Below are positions 54,166 through 63,012 of a DNA stretch of 64,000 nucleotides, piece by piece. Below the pieces are notes generated by a model. The model did no database searches and was not told the origin of the DNA. It saw only the letters and a list, made by a program, of their open reading frames with translations. The DNA is from Candidatus Latescibacterota bacterium (GTDB lineage Bacteria > Latescibacterota > UBA2968 > GCA-2709665). Position numbers and translations under genes: made by a program. Where the stretch lies: positions 1 through 64,000 of the forward strand of contig JAGWBX010000015.1 of NCBI GenBank assembly GCA_021295655.1. Direction: 5' to 3'. Every line of letters begins with the position of its first letter. The first letter of the stretch is position 1.

Positions 54166-55581
54166 ATGACAAAAATCGCACGGACGGCGAAGGGATCTTC
54201 GGATCAGGACCCGGTGGGGGTCATCCGGGAACTCCGTTTGTTACTCGGCGACAGAATAAGGACGGACGCGGATATCCGGGAAACCCACGCGGGGGACGCT
54301 TCGTACCATAAGCCCATGTTGCCCGATGCCGTGGTCTTCCCCGCGTCCAACGAGGATGTGTCGAAGATTGTGAAACTCTGTACACGGTACCGAACGCCGG
54401 TGGTCCCGTATGGGACGGGTACGGCCGTGGAAGGCGGCATCGTCGCCGTACGGGGCGGCGTCTGTATCGATCTGAGCCGCATGAATCGTATCTTGAGGAT
54501 TGGCAAAGCCGACCTGGACGCAACGGTTGAGGCCGGGGTAACGAGGAAGCAGCTGAACCGGCATCTGGCGGAAACGGGGACGGGACTGTACTTTCCCGTG
54601 GATCCCGGAGCGGACGCCTCACTGGGGGGCATGACGGCGACACGGGCATCGGGAAGCGCGGCGGTGGGATACGGAACGATGAGGGAAAATGTCCTGGGGC
54701 TGACGGCCATACTTGCTGACGGCAGCATCATTCAGGCCGGAGGAAGGGCGAGAAAATCATCCGCGGGTTACGACCTGGCGCATCTGTTCGTCGGATCCGA
54801 GGGCACACTGGGTGTGATCACCGAAGTGACGCTGAAGCTGGCGAGAATCCCTGAGGCGGTATCCGCGGCGGTCTGTGCGTTTCCTGACATATCGTCGGCG
54901 GTAAACGCGGTTATGGAAATGACGTCAGCGGGAATAGAAATGGCGCGCATAGAGCTTCTCGACGAAGTTCAAATGGGCGCAATCAACGTCTATTCCGGCT
55001 TTGACTACAAAGTGGCGCCAACTTTGTTTTTCGAGTTCCACGGTTCCGCGTCGTCCGTTGCCGAGCGCGTGGCGGCGGTCAGGCCGGTTGCGGACAGGCA
55101 TGGCGGTGAAGATTTCCGCAAGGCGACCGGCCAAAGAGAACGCGACCGTCTCTGGCAGGCGCGGTACGACGCCTATTTCGCGTCGCAAACCATGCGGCCG
55201 GGATCCGTGGGGTACGTGACGGACGTGTGCGTTCCGGTTTCAAGACTGGCGGATTGCATTCTCAGAACCAAAGAAGAACTGAACGCGTCGACACTGATTG
55301 CGCCCCTGTTCGGTCACGTGGGCGACGGGAATTTCCACGTCGTTTTCCTGATCGATCCGGAGTGTCCCGAAGAGCTTGCCGAAGCGCGCGAATTCGGCGA
55401 ACGGATCGTCGAGTTCGCCCTGGAAATGGGAGGAACCTGCACGGGCGAACACGGGATCGGCATCGGTAAACTGGCAGCACTGGAGCAGGAACATGGGGAA
55501 GGCGTAAAGGTCATGCGGGCGATCAAGAAAGCACTGGATCCGCTGGACATAATGAATCCGGGAAAGGTCGTAAAGATCTGA
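54166..55581 (+). CDS. FAD-linked oxidase (D-lactate dehydrogenase/glycolate oxidase GlcD-like)
   Basis: A 471-aa flavoenzyme of the vanillyl-alcohol-oxidase/PCMH superfamily. The FAD domain contains VVPYGTGTAVEGG and ASLGGMTATRASG, and the FAD-oxidase C-terminal domain has FGHVGDGNFH and CTGEHGIGIGK, the substrate and metal motifs of D-2-hydroxyacid dehydrogenases. Likely substrates are D-lactate, glycolate or D-2-hydroxy acids from sugar breakdown. ATG 54166 is used; a TTG at 54157 is too close to its ribosome site. It ends about 110 bp before the arginine operon. Confidence 0.9.
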   Translation: MTKIARTAKGSSDQDPVGVIRELRLLLGDRIRTDADIRETHAGDASYHKPMLPDAVVFPASNEDVSKIVKLCTRYRTPVVPYGTGTAVEGGIVAVRGGVCIDLSRMNRILRIGKADLDATVEAGVTRKQLNRHLAETGTGLYFPVDPGADASLGGMTATRASGSAAVGYGTMRENVLGLTAILADGSIIQAGGRARKSSAGYDLAHLFVGSEGTLGVITEVTLKLARIPEAVSAAVCAFPDISSAVNAVMEMTSAGIEMARIELLDEVQMGAINVYSGFDYKVAPTLFFEFHGSASSVAERVAAVRPVADRHGGEDFRKATGQRERDRLWQARYDAYFASQTMRPGSVGYVTDVCVPVSRLADCILRTKEELNASTLIAPLFGHVGDGNFHVVFLIDPECPEELAEAREFGERIVEFALEMGGTCTGEHGIGIGKLAALEQEHGEGVKVMRAIKKALDPLDIMNPGKVVKI

Positions 55582-55615
55582 GTTCGATAGCATCAGGCGA
55601 GAAATCAGCCGTTTG

Positions 55616-55690
55616 GAATAATTATTCTTGACTTTTGGTATTTTTTTGTTAATTTTCAATAATTATCCAGAATAATTGGAATAAAATTCC
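55616..55690 (+). promoter_or_regulatory. cluster of ARG-box-like palindromes before argR
   Basis: A very AT-rich stretch with the perfect palindrome GAATAATTATTC (55616-55627), TTGACT at 55628 as a possible -35 box, half-sites TCAATAATTATCC (55656-55668) and GAATAATT (55670-55677), and GGAATAAAATTCC (55678-55690) touching the argR ATG. The ARG box consensus is TNTGAATWWWWATTCANW, so these are fitting ArgR targets and imply autoregulation. The -10 box is uncertain. Confidence 0.7.
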
Positions 55691-56155
55691 ATGAATGACA
55701 AACAGGAACGGCAGCGGCGTATTCTCAGCGTCATTGCATCCCGTTCAATCGGGACTCAGAGGGCGTTGAACGATGCGCTTTGCGCCGCGGGGATTTCCAC
55801 CACACAGTCCACGCTCTCGAAGGACCTGAAACAGCTGGGCATCGTAAAAGCGCCGGACGGCTCGGGAGGCCTTCGCTATCGGGCGCCGACCGGCGAATCT
55901 CAACACGATGTCGGTGGATCGGATCTGCTCGCGAGGGAATTGAGGGATTTCGTCGTCGAAACGGGCGGGGCGGGGCATACGCTCGTGTTGAAAACGATTA
56001 CCGGTCATGCACAGGGCGTGTGCGAAGCGATCGATCGGGCCGGATGGACCGAGGTTGTGGGTACGATCGCCGGAGAAAATACGATATTCATCTTGTGCCA
56101 ATCCGTGGAAAAACGAGAACTTCTGAGGGAACGGATTCTTGAAATTTCCCATTGA
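55691..56155 (+). CDS. argR: arginine repressor ArgR
   Basis: A 154-aa regulator. Residues about 1-70 are the winged helix domain (TQSTLSKDLKQLG); the C-terminal oligomerisation domain carries GAGHTLVLKT and GTIAGENTIFIL. In E. coli ArgR and Bacillus AhrC the latter reads GDDT and the aspartates bind L-arginine; here they are E129 and N130, so effector binding may differ. It is the first gene of the arginine operon and lies directly on its palindrome cluster, so it probably controls itself and argCBDGH. Confidence 0.9.
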   Translation: MNDKQERQRRILSVIASRSIGTQRALNDALCAAGISTTQSTLSKDLKQLGIVKAPDGSGGLRYRAPTGESQHDVGGSDLLARELRDFVVETGGAGHTLVLKTITGHAQGVCEAIDRAGWTEVVGTIAGENTIFILCQSVEKRELLRERILEISH

Positions 56156-56299
56156 ACGGGCCCGGACAGTCAATCACATGGCAGACGATGCGGCAATCCG
56201 GAGTGCAGCATCGCCGAAAGGACCGCAAACGAAGCACGAAGCGCGGCCCCGGCCCTCCGTTTCGGAACCCTCTATACCCGGACCCGTGGGAGGATTCGC

Positions 56300-57247
56300 G
56301 TGGTTTTGAACGTTGGCATTTACGGCGATACCGGGATGGTCGGCCAGGAGATAGAACGGGTACTGGCGCATCACGATCGGGCTGAGATCGGATTCCGGCA
56401 GAATTCAAGGCGCCGCCATGGTGTCCTGAACGAGTGTGACGTGGTTTTTCTGGCCACCAGAGACCCTGAGTCAATGCAGTTCGCGCCGCAGGCGCTGGAC
56501 GCGGGTGCGAGAGTCATCGATATGAGCGGCGCTTTCCGGTTGCCGAGGCGGCTGTTCGAAGCCGGCTATGGGCTGGACCACCTGGCGCCGGAGTATCTTG
56601 AAGAGGCGGTTTACGGAATGCCCGCGCTGTTTGCCAGCCGGATTTCCGGTGCGCGGCTGGTCGGTAATCCGGGTTGCTATCCAACCGGCGTCATTCTGGC
56701 GCTGAATCCATTGACGGGCATGGTCCAGGGTGAAGCGACGGTCGTGGCGACGTCGGGGAATTCGGGTGCCCGCAGGGAGGTGGAAGAGGAGCCCGACGAG
56801 GTCACCTACAGTTACGGCCGGCGGCACAAACACGTGCCGGAGATGGAGTTCTATTCCGGTTTTCGGGTGAACTTCACGCCCATCGTTCTGCGCTCCGTAT
56901 TCGCGGGCATCAATGCCAACATACGAATCGAACTGGCCGACCGCCTGAAGGCGCTGCCTGTGCATGAGGCCGGCAGCCAGCTGGTTGAGGCGATCGGGTC
57001 CGCGTATATCGAAGAGGACCTTGTCTGTCCGGTGGAGGACAGGGAAGACAAACAGTGGGGTACGCGCGACGTGGTGGGGACGCACAAGCTGGCGATCAAG
57101 GTGGGCGTGGACGAGGGGTTCGCCTATATCTGCGCCATGGAAGACAATCTGGGCAAGGGCGCGGCCAGCCAGGCGGTGGAGAACATGAACCTGATGTTCG
57201 GACTGCCCAGACTCTACGGAATTGACGGCGTTTACAGTACGGGTTGA
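56300..57247 (+). CDS. argC: N-acetyl-gamma-glutamyl-phosphate reductase
   Basis: A 315-aa enzyme: N-terminal NADP motif GDTGMVG (9-15) and the active-site cysteine C126 in GNPGCYPTG. It is the short (about 310 aa) type of ArgC. It reduces N-acetylglutamyl phosphate in the third arginine step. The start is GTG 56300 with GGGAGG seven bases upstream. The next gene starts 54 bases after its stop. Confidence 0.93.
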   Translation: MVLNVGIYGDTGMVGQEIERVLAHHDRAEIGFRQNSRRRHGVLNECDVVFLATRDPESMQFAPQALDAGARVIDMSGAFRLPRRLFEAGYGLDHLAPEYLEEAVYGMPALFASRISGARLVGNPGCYPTGVILALNPLTGMVQGEATVVATSGNSGARREVEEEPDEVTYSYGRRHKHVPEMEFYSGFRVNFTPIVLRSVFAGINANIRIELADRLKALPVHEAGSQLVEAIGSAYIEEDLVCPVEDREDKQWGTRDVVGTHKLAIKVGVDEGFAYICAMEDNLGKGAASQAVENMNLMFGLPRLYGIDGVYSTG

Positions 57248-57300
57248 ACCGCCGGCCGATACGTACGGCCCGAAGGCGCCTGGTAACGCGGGATTTTGCG

Positions 57301-58179
57301 ATGGAGCAATTCATTCAGAAAGCCGCCACGCTGGTGGAGGCGTTTCCGTACATCCGCTCGTTTCGGGACAAGATCGTCGTTGTGAAATACGGGGGCAGTA
57401 CACAGCCTGACGACGGCGGATCCGATACGATCCTCGCGGATCTGGTCTTCATGGAAACGGTGGGAATGAGGCCGGTGGTCGTGCATGGCGGCGGCAGGGA
57501 AATCAGCAGACGCCTGCAGGAAGCCGGACTGGAGTCGAAATGGATAAACGGATTGCGCGTGACTGACGCAGATTCGATGCAGGTGGTGGAAGACACACTG
57601 TTCGGTGTGGTAAACAGACGGATTGTGGAGGGAATCCGGGCTCTGGACGGTTGCGCGTACGGGATGTCCGCGAAGGAAGCCGGCGTGATGCACGTAAGCA
57701 AACACTATGCAATGGCCGCGTCCGATGGAAAGCAGGTGGATATCGGGTTTGTGGGCGACGTGCACCGGGTGGACCCGGAACCGGTTCGAAGGGTGTGCGA
57801 AAAAGAGACGATCCCGGTGATTGCGCCAATCGGCCTGGGTCCCGACGGCCGGAGTTACAACGTGAACGCGGATACGGCCGCGGGGGAGATCGCGCGAACG
57901 CTTCAGGCGGAGAAGCTGGTTTTTCTGACGGACGTAAATGGCATTATGAGTGACAGCGCCAATCCGGACTCCAGGATCTCAACATTGCACGTCAATGACG
58001 TCGACAGGCTGATCCGGGACGGTACGGCAAAGGGAGGGATGATTCCGAAGCTACAGGCGTGCGTGCGTTCTGTGAGAGGGGGCGTAGACAAGACGCACAT
58101 TATTGACGGACGGGTTCCACACGCGTTGCTGCTCGAAGTCTTCACGCGTGAGGGGATCGGCACCGAGATTGTCCAGTGA
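57301..58179 (+). CDS. argB: acetylglutamate kinase
   Basis: A 292-aa amino-acid kinase. VVKYGGS (K29) binds phosphate, VVHGGG binds acetylglutamate, and NVNADTAAGEIA and LTDVNGI are the family's ATP-site motifs. The N-terminal YIRSFRD helix is seen in arginine-inhibited hexameric forms, so feedback inhibition is possible. ATG 57301 is used; the frame extends to 57244 but similarity starts here. Confidence 0.94.
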   Translation: MEQFIQKAATLVEAFPYIRSFRDKIVVVKYGGSTQPDDGGSDTILADLVFMETVGMRPVVVHGGGREISRRLQEAGLESKWINGLRVTDADSMQVVEDTLFGVVNRRIVEGIRALDGCAYGMSAKEAGVMHVSKHYAMAASDGKQVDIGFVGDVHRVDPEPVRRVCEKETIPVIAPIGLGPDGRSYNVNADTAAGEIARTLQAEKLVFLTDVNGIMSDSANPDSRISTLHVNDVDRLIRDGTAKGGMIPKLQACVRSVRGGVDKTHIIDGRVPHALLLEVFTREGIGTEIVQ

Positions 58180-58234
58180 AGCAAAACGCGAATCAGGTTG
58201 TGTTTCTGGAACCCAAAAAACCGGGGAGTGGAAG

Positions 58235-59431
58235 ATGGACACGCAAGAAATAATCGATCTTGAGCATAGCTATATTCTACAGACCTACGCGCGGCCCGAC
58301 TTTGTCCTGGAGCGGGGCGACGGGATGCATCTGTTCGACACCGACGGAAAACAGTATCTGGATTTTGTGAGCGGGTTGTCCGTTAATGCGCTGGGATACA
58401 ACAACCCGACCATTGGCGACGCCATTTCGGCGCAGGCGCGGAAGCTGATCCACGTTTCGAACCTGTACCATACGATTCCCGCGCCACGGTTGGCGAAAAT
58501 GCTGTGCGACAGTTCATTCGCGGATCGTGTTTTTTTCTGCAACAGCGGAACCGAGTCCTGGGAAGCCGCGCTGAAGTTTGCGCGCAAATGGGGGTACAGA
58601 AATTTCGAGGACCGCGCGAAGTACAAGTTCATTGCGATGAACAACTCGTTCCATGGGCGTACGATGGGGTCGGTCTCCACAACGGGACAGCCGAAATACC
58701 ACAAGGGCTTCGGACCCATGCTGCCCGGAATCTCGTTCGCGGAATTCAACAATCTCGAATCGGTGGAGCGGCTGGTGGATGCGGAGACGGTTGCGGTGAT
58801 TCTGGAGCCCCTCCAGGCCGAGGGCGGCATTCATTCGGGGGAACCGTCGTTCATTGAAGGGCTGCGGCAGCTGTGCGACGAGATGAAGATGCTGCTGGTG
58901 TTCGACGAGATTCAGTCGGGACTCGGCCGGACCGGGGCCCTGTTCTGTTACGAGCACTACGGCGTAACACCTGACATCATGACGCTGGCCAAGCCCCTGG
59001 CAGGGGGCCTGCCGATTGGCGCGACACTGATGAGCCAGGATGTTGCCGATGCCGTGGAGCCCAGCGACCATGCAGCGACGTTCGGGGCGCATCCGGTCAG
59101 TTGCGCCGTGGGCATCGAGGTCTTCAGGCAGCTCTCGGATCCGGGATTCATCGCGGCCGTAAGGGCGAAGGGCGACCATCTGAATGGCCGGCTGAACGCG
59201 CTGAAGGAAAGGTACCCCGACAAGATCACGGAGGTCCGCGGCAGGGGGTTGATCGCGGGCGCCGTGTTGGCCGACGTTCCCGCCGCCGACGTGATGGGCG
59301 CCTTCCGGGAGCGGGAAATCCTGGTATGCGCAGCCGGACCGGACGTGGTGCGATTCCTGCCGCCCCTGGTTGTTGATCAGGCGCATATCGACCGGGTCAT
59401 GGACGTATTCGACGAAATCCTGACAGGCTAG
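58235..59431 (+). CDS. argD: acetylornithine aminotransferase
   Basis: A 398-aa class III PLP aminotransferase. The PLP lysine is K253 in TLAKPLAGGLPIGA; GTESWEAALKFAR and FDEIQSGLGRTG are conserved. ATG 58235 has GGGGAG seven bases upstream; an earlier in-frame start overlaps argB and lacks a site. It converts N-acetylglutamate semialdehyde to acetylornithine. Confidence 0.92.
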   Translation: MDTQEIIDLEHSYILQTYARPDFVLERGDGMHLFDTDGKQYLDFVSGLSVNALGYNNPTIGDAISAQARKLIHVSNLYHTIPAPRLAKMLCDSSFADRVFFCNSGTESWEAALKFARKWGYRNFEDRAKYKFIAMNNSFHGRTMGSVSTTGQPKYHKGFGPMLPGISFAEFNNLESVERLVDAETVAVILEPLQAEGGIHSGEPSFIEGLRQLCDEMKMLLVFDEIQSGLGRTGALFCYEHYGVTPDIMTLAKPLAGGLPIGATLMSQDVADAVEPSDHAATFGAHPVSCAVGIEVFRQLSDPGFIAAVRAKGDHLNGRLNALKERYPDKITEVRGRGLIAGAVLADVPAADVMGAFREREILVCAAGPDVVRFLPPLVVDQAHIDRVMDVFDEILTG

Positions 59432-59450
59432 CCAAAAAGGAGCTTCAGCA

Positions 59451-60704
59451 ATGAAATTGGCGGACATCCGGGGCAGTCGGATTGCGCTGGCGGCCTCCGG
59501 CGGGCTTGACAGCTGTACGGTTACGCGCTGGCTGGCTGACCAGGGGGTCGAAGTGGTAAGCATGACCGCGGATATCGGTCAGCCGGACGAGGTCGATATT
59601 GAGGATATCGGCCGGCGGATGCTGGCCTGCGGGGCCGTGGATTCGGTAATCCTGGACCTGAAGTCGGAGCTGGCCGAGGAGGCAATCACCATGCTCCTCG
59701 CCAATGCCGTCTACGAGGGCGGGTACTGGAACACAACCGGTCTTGCCCGCCACGTGACCACACAGGGCATCCTTCAGGAGATGCAGGCGCGCGATATCGA
59801 CGTACTCGCACACGGCGCCACGGGACGCGGGAACGACCAGGTGCGCTTCCAGCTTGTCGCCAATATGCTGTCACCCGCCATCGAGGTATATGCGCCATGG
59901 CGCGACGACGCGTTTCTGGAACATTTCGGCGGACGCAGGGAAATGATCGCCTACTGCCAGGCCCGGAACCTGCCCATTACGGCTACGCAGGATAAGCCGT
60001 ATTCGACGGATGCGAATCTGCTGGGATTGACGCATGAGGCGGGAAAACTGGAATATCTCGACGTTGCGGCGGATTTCATCGAGCCGGGCATGGGCGTTTT
60101 CCCGAAAGACGCTCCGGATCGCCCGGAAACATTCTCCGTAACGCTTGAAGCGGGGCGTCCTGCACTTGTCAACGGGGAGCACGTGGATGCCGTGTCGGCG
60201 ATCGCAACGGCCAATGACGTTGCCGGGCGTCACGGCGTCGGCATCGGTATCCACACGGTAGAGAATCGCTTTGTGGGCATAAAATCCCGTGGCGTGTACG
60301 AGAGTCCGGGGCTCGCGTTACTGGGTGCATGCTACCAGTTCCTGTTGCAGCAGGTACTGGACAGGCGGGCACGGCGATTCTACGATTCGCTCTCCTCGGT
60401 ACTTGCCGAGCAGATCTATCAGGGGTACTATTTCGACCTGTCATCGCAGATGATTCGAGGCGCCCTCTCGCCGGTCCGGAAGCTGGCCGAGGGCTCGTTG
60501 ACCGTTTCGGTCTACAAAGGCACGGTAACGTACCAATCCTCCGGGGCCGTGGCGCATTCGCTTTATTCATCCGAACTGTCCTCGATGGAAGCGATCGGCG
60601 ACTACGACCATCGGGATTCGGAGGGATTTCTGAACGTGCTGAGTGTCGGCGCGAAGGCGATGAATGCATCCCGCCAGGTGGATGAAGGGCTGACGGGTAA
60701 CTGA
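59451..60704 (+). CDS. argG: argininosuccinate synthase
   Basis: A 417-aa ATP-pyrophosphatase-type ligase with the PP-loop ASGGLDSCT (15-23). GNDQVRFQ and the C-terminal YKGTVTYQSS fit ArgG. It joins citrulline and aspartate. AAAAAGGAGC precedes the ATG. The gene for ornithine carbamoyltransferase, which makes citrulline, is not in this window. Confidence 0.95.
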   Translation: MKLADIRGSRIALAASGGLDSCTVTRWLADQGVEVVSMTADIGQPDEVDIEDIGRRMLACGAVDSVILDLKSELAEEAITMLLANAVYEGGYWNTTGLARHVTTQGILQEMQARDIDVLAHGATGRGNDQVRFQLVANMLSPAIEVYAPWRDDAFLEHFGGRREMIAYCQARNLPITATQDKPYSTDANLLGLTHEAGKLEYLDVAADFIEPGMGVFPKDAPDRPETFSVTLEAGRPALVNGEHVDAVSAIATANDVAGRHGVGIGIHTVENRFVGIKSRGVYESPGLALLGACYQFLLQQVLDRRARRFYDSLSSVLAEQIYQGYYFDLSSQMIRGALSPVRKLAEGSLTVSVYKGTVTYQSSGAVAHSLYSSELSSMEAIGDYDHRDSEGFLNVLSVGAKAMNASRQVDEGLTGN

Positions 60705-60760
60705 GATACAGGGATCCGGAATCTGCTTCGCGGGATACGTCGGCTGTTTGGGATAATTCA

Positions 60761-62167
60761 ATGGGCGAATCTGCAAAAAAGCCATGGTCGGGGCGGTTCG
60801 ACAAGCCGTCAGAGAGCGCAATGGAGCAATTCAACGCATCCATCGGGTTCGACCGGAGGCTCTACAGGGCGGACATTGCCGGAAGCAGGGCGCAGGCGAA
60901 GGCCCTGGCGAAGATCGGCGTCCTGACGGCACAGGAACTGGACCGCATCCTGCAGGCCCTGGACCAGGTGGAAGCCGAAATTGCCAGCGGCCGCCTCGCC
61001 TTGGCCGCACACCTGGAAGACATACACATGGCCGTGGAGGCCCGGCTGATCGAGATTGTGGGTGAGGTGGGCGGCAAGCTCCATACGGGGCGCAGCAGGA
61101 ACGATCAGGTGGCGCTGGACGAGCGGCTGTATCTGCGTGAGGCGGCTCGGGAAACCGCTGCCGGCATCGACCGGTTGCAGACCGTCCTGCTGGATTTCGC
61201 CGAACGGCACATCGACGCCCTGATGCCGGGATATACACATCTGCAACAGGCGCAGCCCGTACGCCTTTCCCACTATACTATGGCATTGTTCTGGATGCTG
61301 GATCGGGACCGGGGACGATTCGACGCGTGCGCTGAGCGGGCGGATGCCATGCCTCTCGGATCGGGCGCCTTCGCCGGCAGCGCCTATCCGATCGACCGCG
61401 AATTCCTGGCGTCGGAACTGGGTTTCTCGCGGATAACGCCCAACAGCATCGACGCGGTCAGCGACCGCGACTATCTCCTGGAGTATATGGCCGCTGCGGC
61501 AATTCTCATTGGACACCTCAGCCGGTTCTGCGAAGACCTGATCGTATGGTCGTCGTCCGAGTTTCGGTTCATCGAACTCGCCGACGCGTACAGCACGGGT
61601 TCGAGCATGATGCCGCAGAAAAAGAACCCGGATTCGCTCGAATTGGTCCGCGGCAAGTCGGGGCGGGTATACGGTAATCTGATGGCGCTGTTAACCGTGA
61701 TGAAAGGATTGCCCCTGACCTATTCGAAGGATCTTCAGGAGGACAAAGAGCCCTTCTTCGATACGGTTGATACGGTTCATCAGGTACTGGAGGTCTTCAC
61801 AGGCGCGTGGCGGACAATGACGGTCCTGACCGATCGGATGCGCGAGGCTCTCGACGGAACCGTCGTGGCGACGGACCTCGCGGATTATCTCGTGAGAAAG
61901 GGACTGCCCTTTCGGGAAACCCACCGGATTGTGGGCAGGCTGGTCCGGAGTGCCCTTTCGCAGGGACGGCGCCTGGACGAACTGGACCTTCGGACCCTTC
62001 ATTCGGAATGCGATCTGTTCGAGGCGGACGTGGCGGAGTCGCTTTGCGCAGAGGCCAGTGTTAACCGGCGGGAACTGGACGGGGGAACGGGCTACGAGGC
62101 CGTTGCGGCGCAGATCCGCGGCGGCAGGCAGTTACTGAGCCGGAGAACGCGGAGAACGGAAGGGTGA
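60761..62167 (+). CDS. argH: argininosuccinate lyase
   Basis: A 468-aa member of the fumarase/aspartase superfamily with the signature GSSMMPQKKNP (from residue 280) and TGRSRNDQVALD. It releases arginine and fumarate, the latter a substrate of the fumarate reductase encoded upstream in the window. Its stop codon overlaps the start of the next gene by four bases. Confidence 0.95.
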   Translation: MGESAKKPWSGRFDKPSESAMEQFNASIGFDRRLYRADIAGSRAQAKALAKIGVLTAQELDRILQALDQVEAEIASGRLALAAHLEDIHMAVEARLIEIVGEVGGKLHTGRSRNDQVALDERLYLREAARETAAGIDRLQTVLLDFAERHIDALMPGYTHLQQAQPVRLSHYTMALFWMLDRDRGRFDACAERADAMPLGSGAFAGSAYPIDREFLASELGFSRITPNSIDAVSDRDYLLEYMAAAAILIGHLSRFCEDLIVWSSSEFRFIELADAYSTGSSMMPQKKNPDSLELVRGKSGRVYGNLMALLTVMKGLPLTYSKDLQEDKEPFFDTVDTVHQVLEVFTGAWRTMTVLTDRMREALDGTVVATDLADYLVRKGLPFRETHRIVGRLVRSALSQGRRLDELDLRTLHSECDLFEADVAESLCAEASVNRRELDGGTGYEAVAAQIRGGRQLLSRRTRRTEG

Positions 62168-62802
62168 AGTCCTTCAGTGAACGCGACGTGCGGCGGCACT
62201 ACAACCTCCTGCAGCACAGTCCGGAACTTGGCCTCACGCATCTGAAAGCCACGGACGGAGACCACGTCATTGGCATCGGGTTGTTCGATAACCAGGCCGA
62301 TTTCGTTTCGGAGTGCCGGCGGTACAATGGGCTGGGTACGTTGTACGTGGGCGTGAACCCAAGGTCCAGTCACCTGATGGAGGACTATGGCGGTCTGCGC
62401 AACCGCATGCGCACCCTGTTCAGGGACGTGGTGACGGAAGGCGATATCGATTTTGTCACTGGAATGGCCGTGGGGGATCCGGATCAACTCGCACAGCCTC
62501 CCCGAAAATTCATGCGCGACGCTTCGGTGCTTGCGGATGGCGAAGTCTTCTTTCCCCTCGATAAAGCGATGCAGGTATCCCCCGAATCTCTGCCGAACGT
62601 CCGGCGAAGGCTGGGTGTCTGGCTGTACGGCGAGGTCAATTCCGGCGGAGTCGACCTGATGCAATTCGTAAGGGTTGCGGGAACGGCGGCGCCGGACGAC
62701 GGCTGGTTCAGACGACGGACGATGTTCAGGAGATTTCGTCCCTACATTATGGATGGTATTAGCGCCGAGATTGAGGATCTGAACCGTGAACCGCGAACCT
62801 GA
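62164..62802 (+). CDS. unrecognised 212-aa protein at the end of the arginine operon
   Basis: A 212-aa protein beginning at GTG 62164 (GTGA overlap with argH). VIGIGLFDNQADFVSECRRYNG followed by TLYVGVNPR resembles strands of archaeo-eukaryotic primase-like domains and DUF3987-associated N-terminal domains, but the catalytic acidic triad is not evident. Its place inside the operon is clear; its function is not. A terminator follows at 62893. Confidence 0.6.
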   Translation: MKSFSERDVRRHYNLLQHSPELGLTHLKATDGDHVIGIGLFDNQADFVSECRRYNGLGTLYVGVNPRSSHLMEDYGGLRNRMRTLFRDVVTEGDIDFVTGMAVGDPDQLAQPPRKFMRDASVLADGEVFFPLDKAMQVSPESLPNVRRRLGVWLYGEVNSGGVDLMQFVRVAGTAAPDDGWFRRRTMFRRFRPYIMDGISAEIEDLNREPRT

Positions 62803-62892
62803 ATATCGCTTCCCGGTGATCCCGGCGACGGAACTTTGGTTCCGTTGGGGCGTTTACGTGGCAGTGCAAAGCACAGGCTGACTGCAGACACG

Positions 62893-62914
62893 CGGGTCGA
62901 CGACCCGTTTTTTT
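62893..62914 (+). terminator. arginine operon terminator
   Basis: CGGGTCG, A, CGACCCG (62893-62907) then a run of seven T. It ends the argRCBDGH operon. Confidence 0.75.
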
Positions 62915-63012
62915 AGTGATACCGGCGCCTGCGCTTGACCCCAATTCGAAAAAAATGTGCGCCTTACGTTGAAGCCGTGCCGGGAAGTCACCTCACATCC
63001 AGGGAGATGGTT

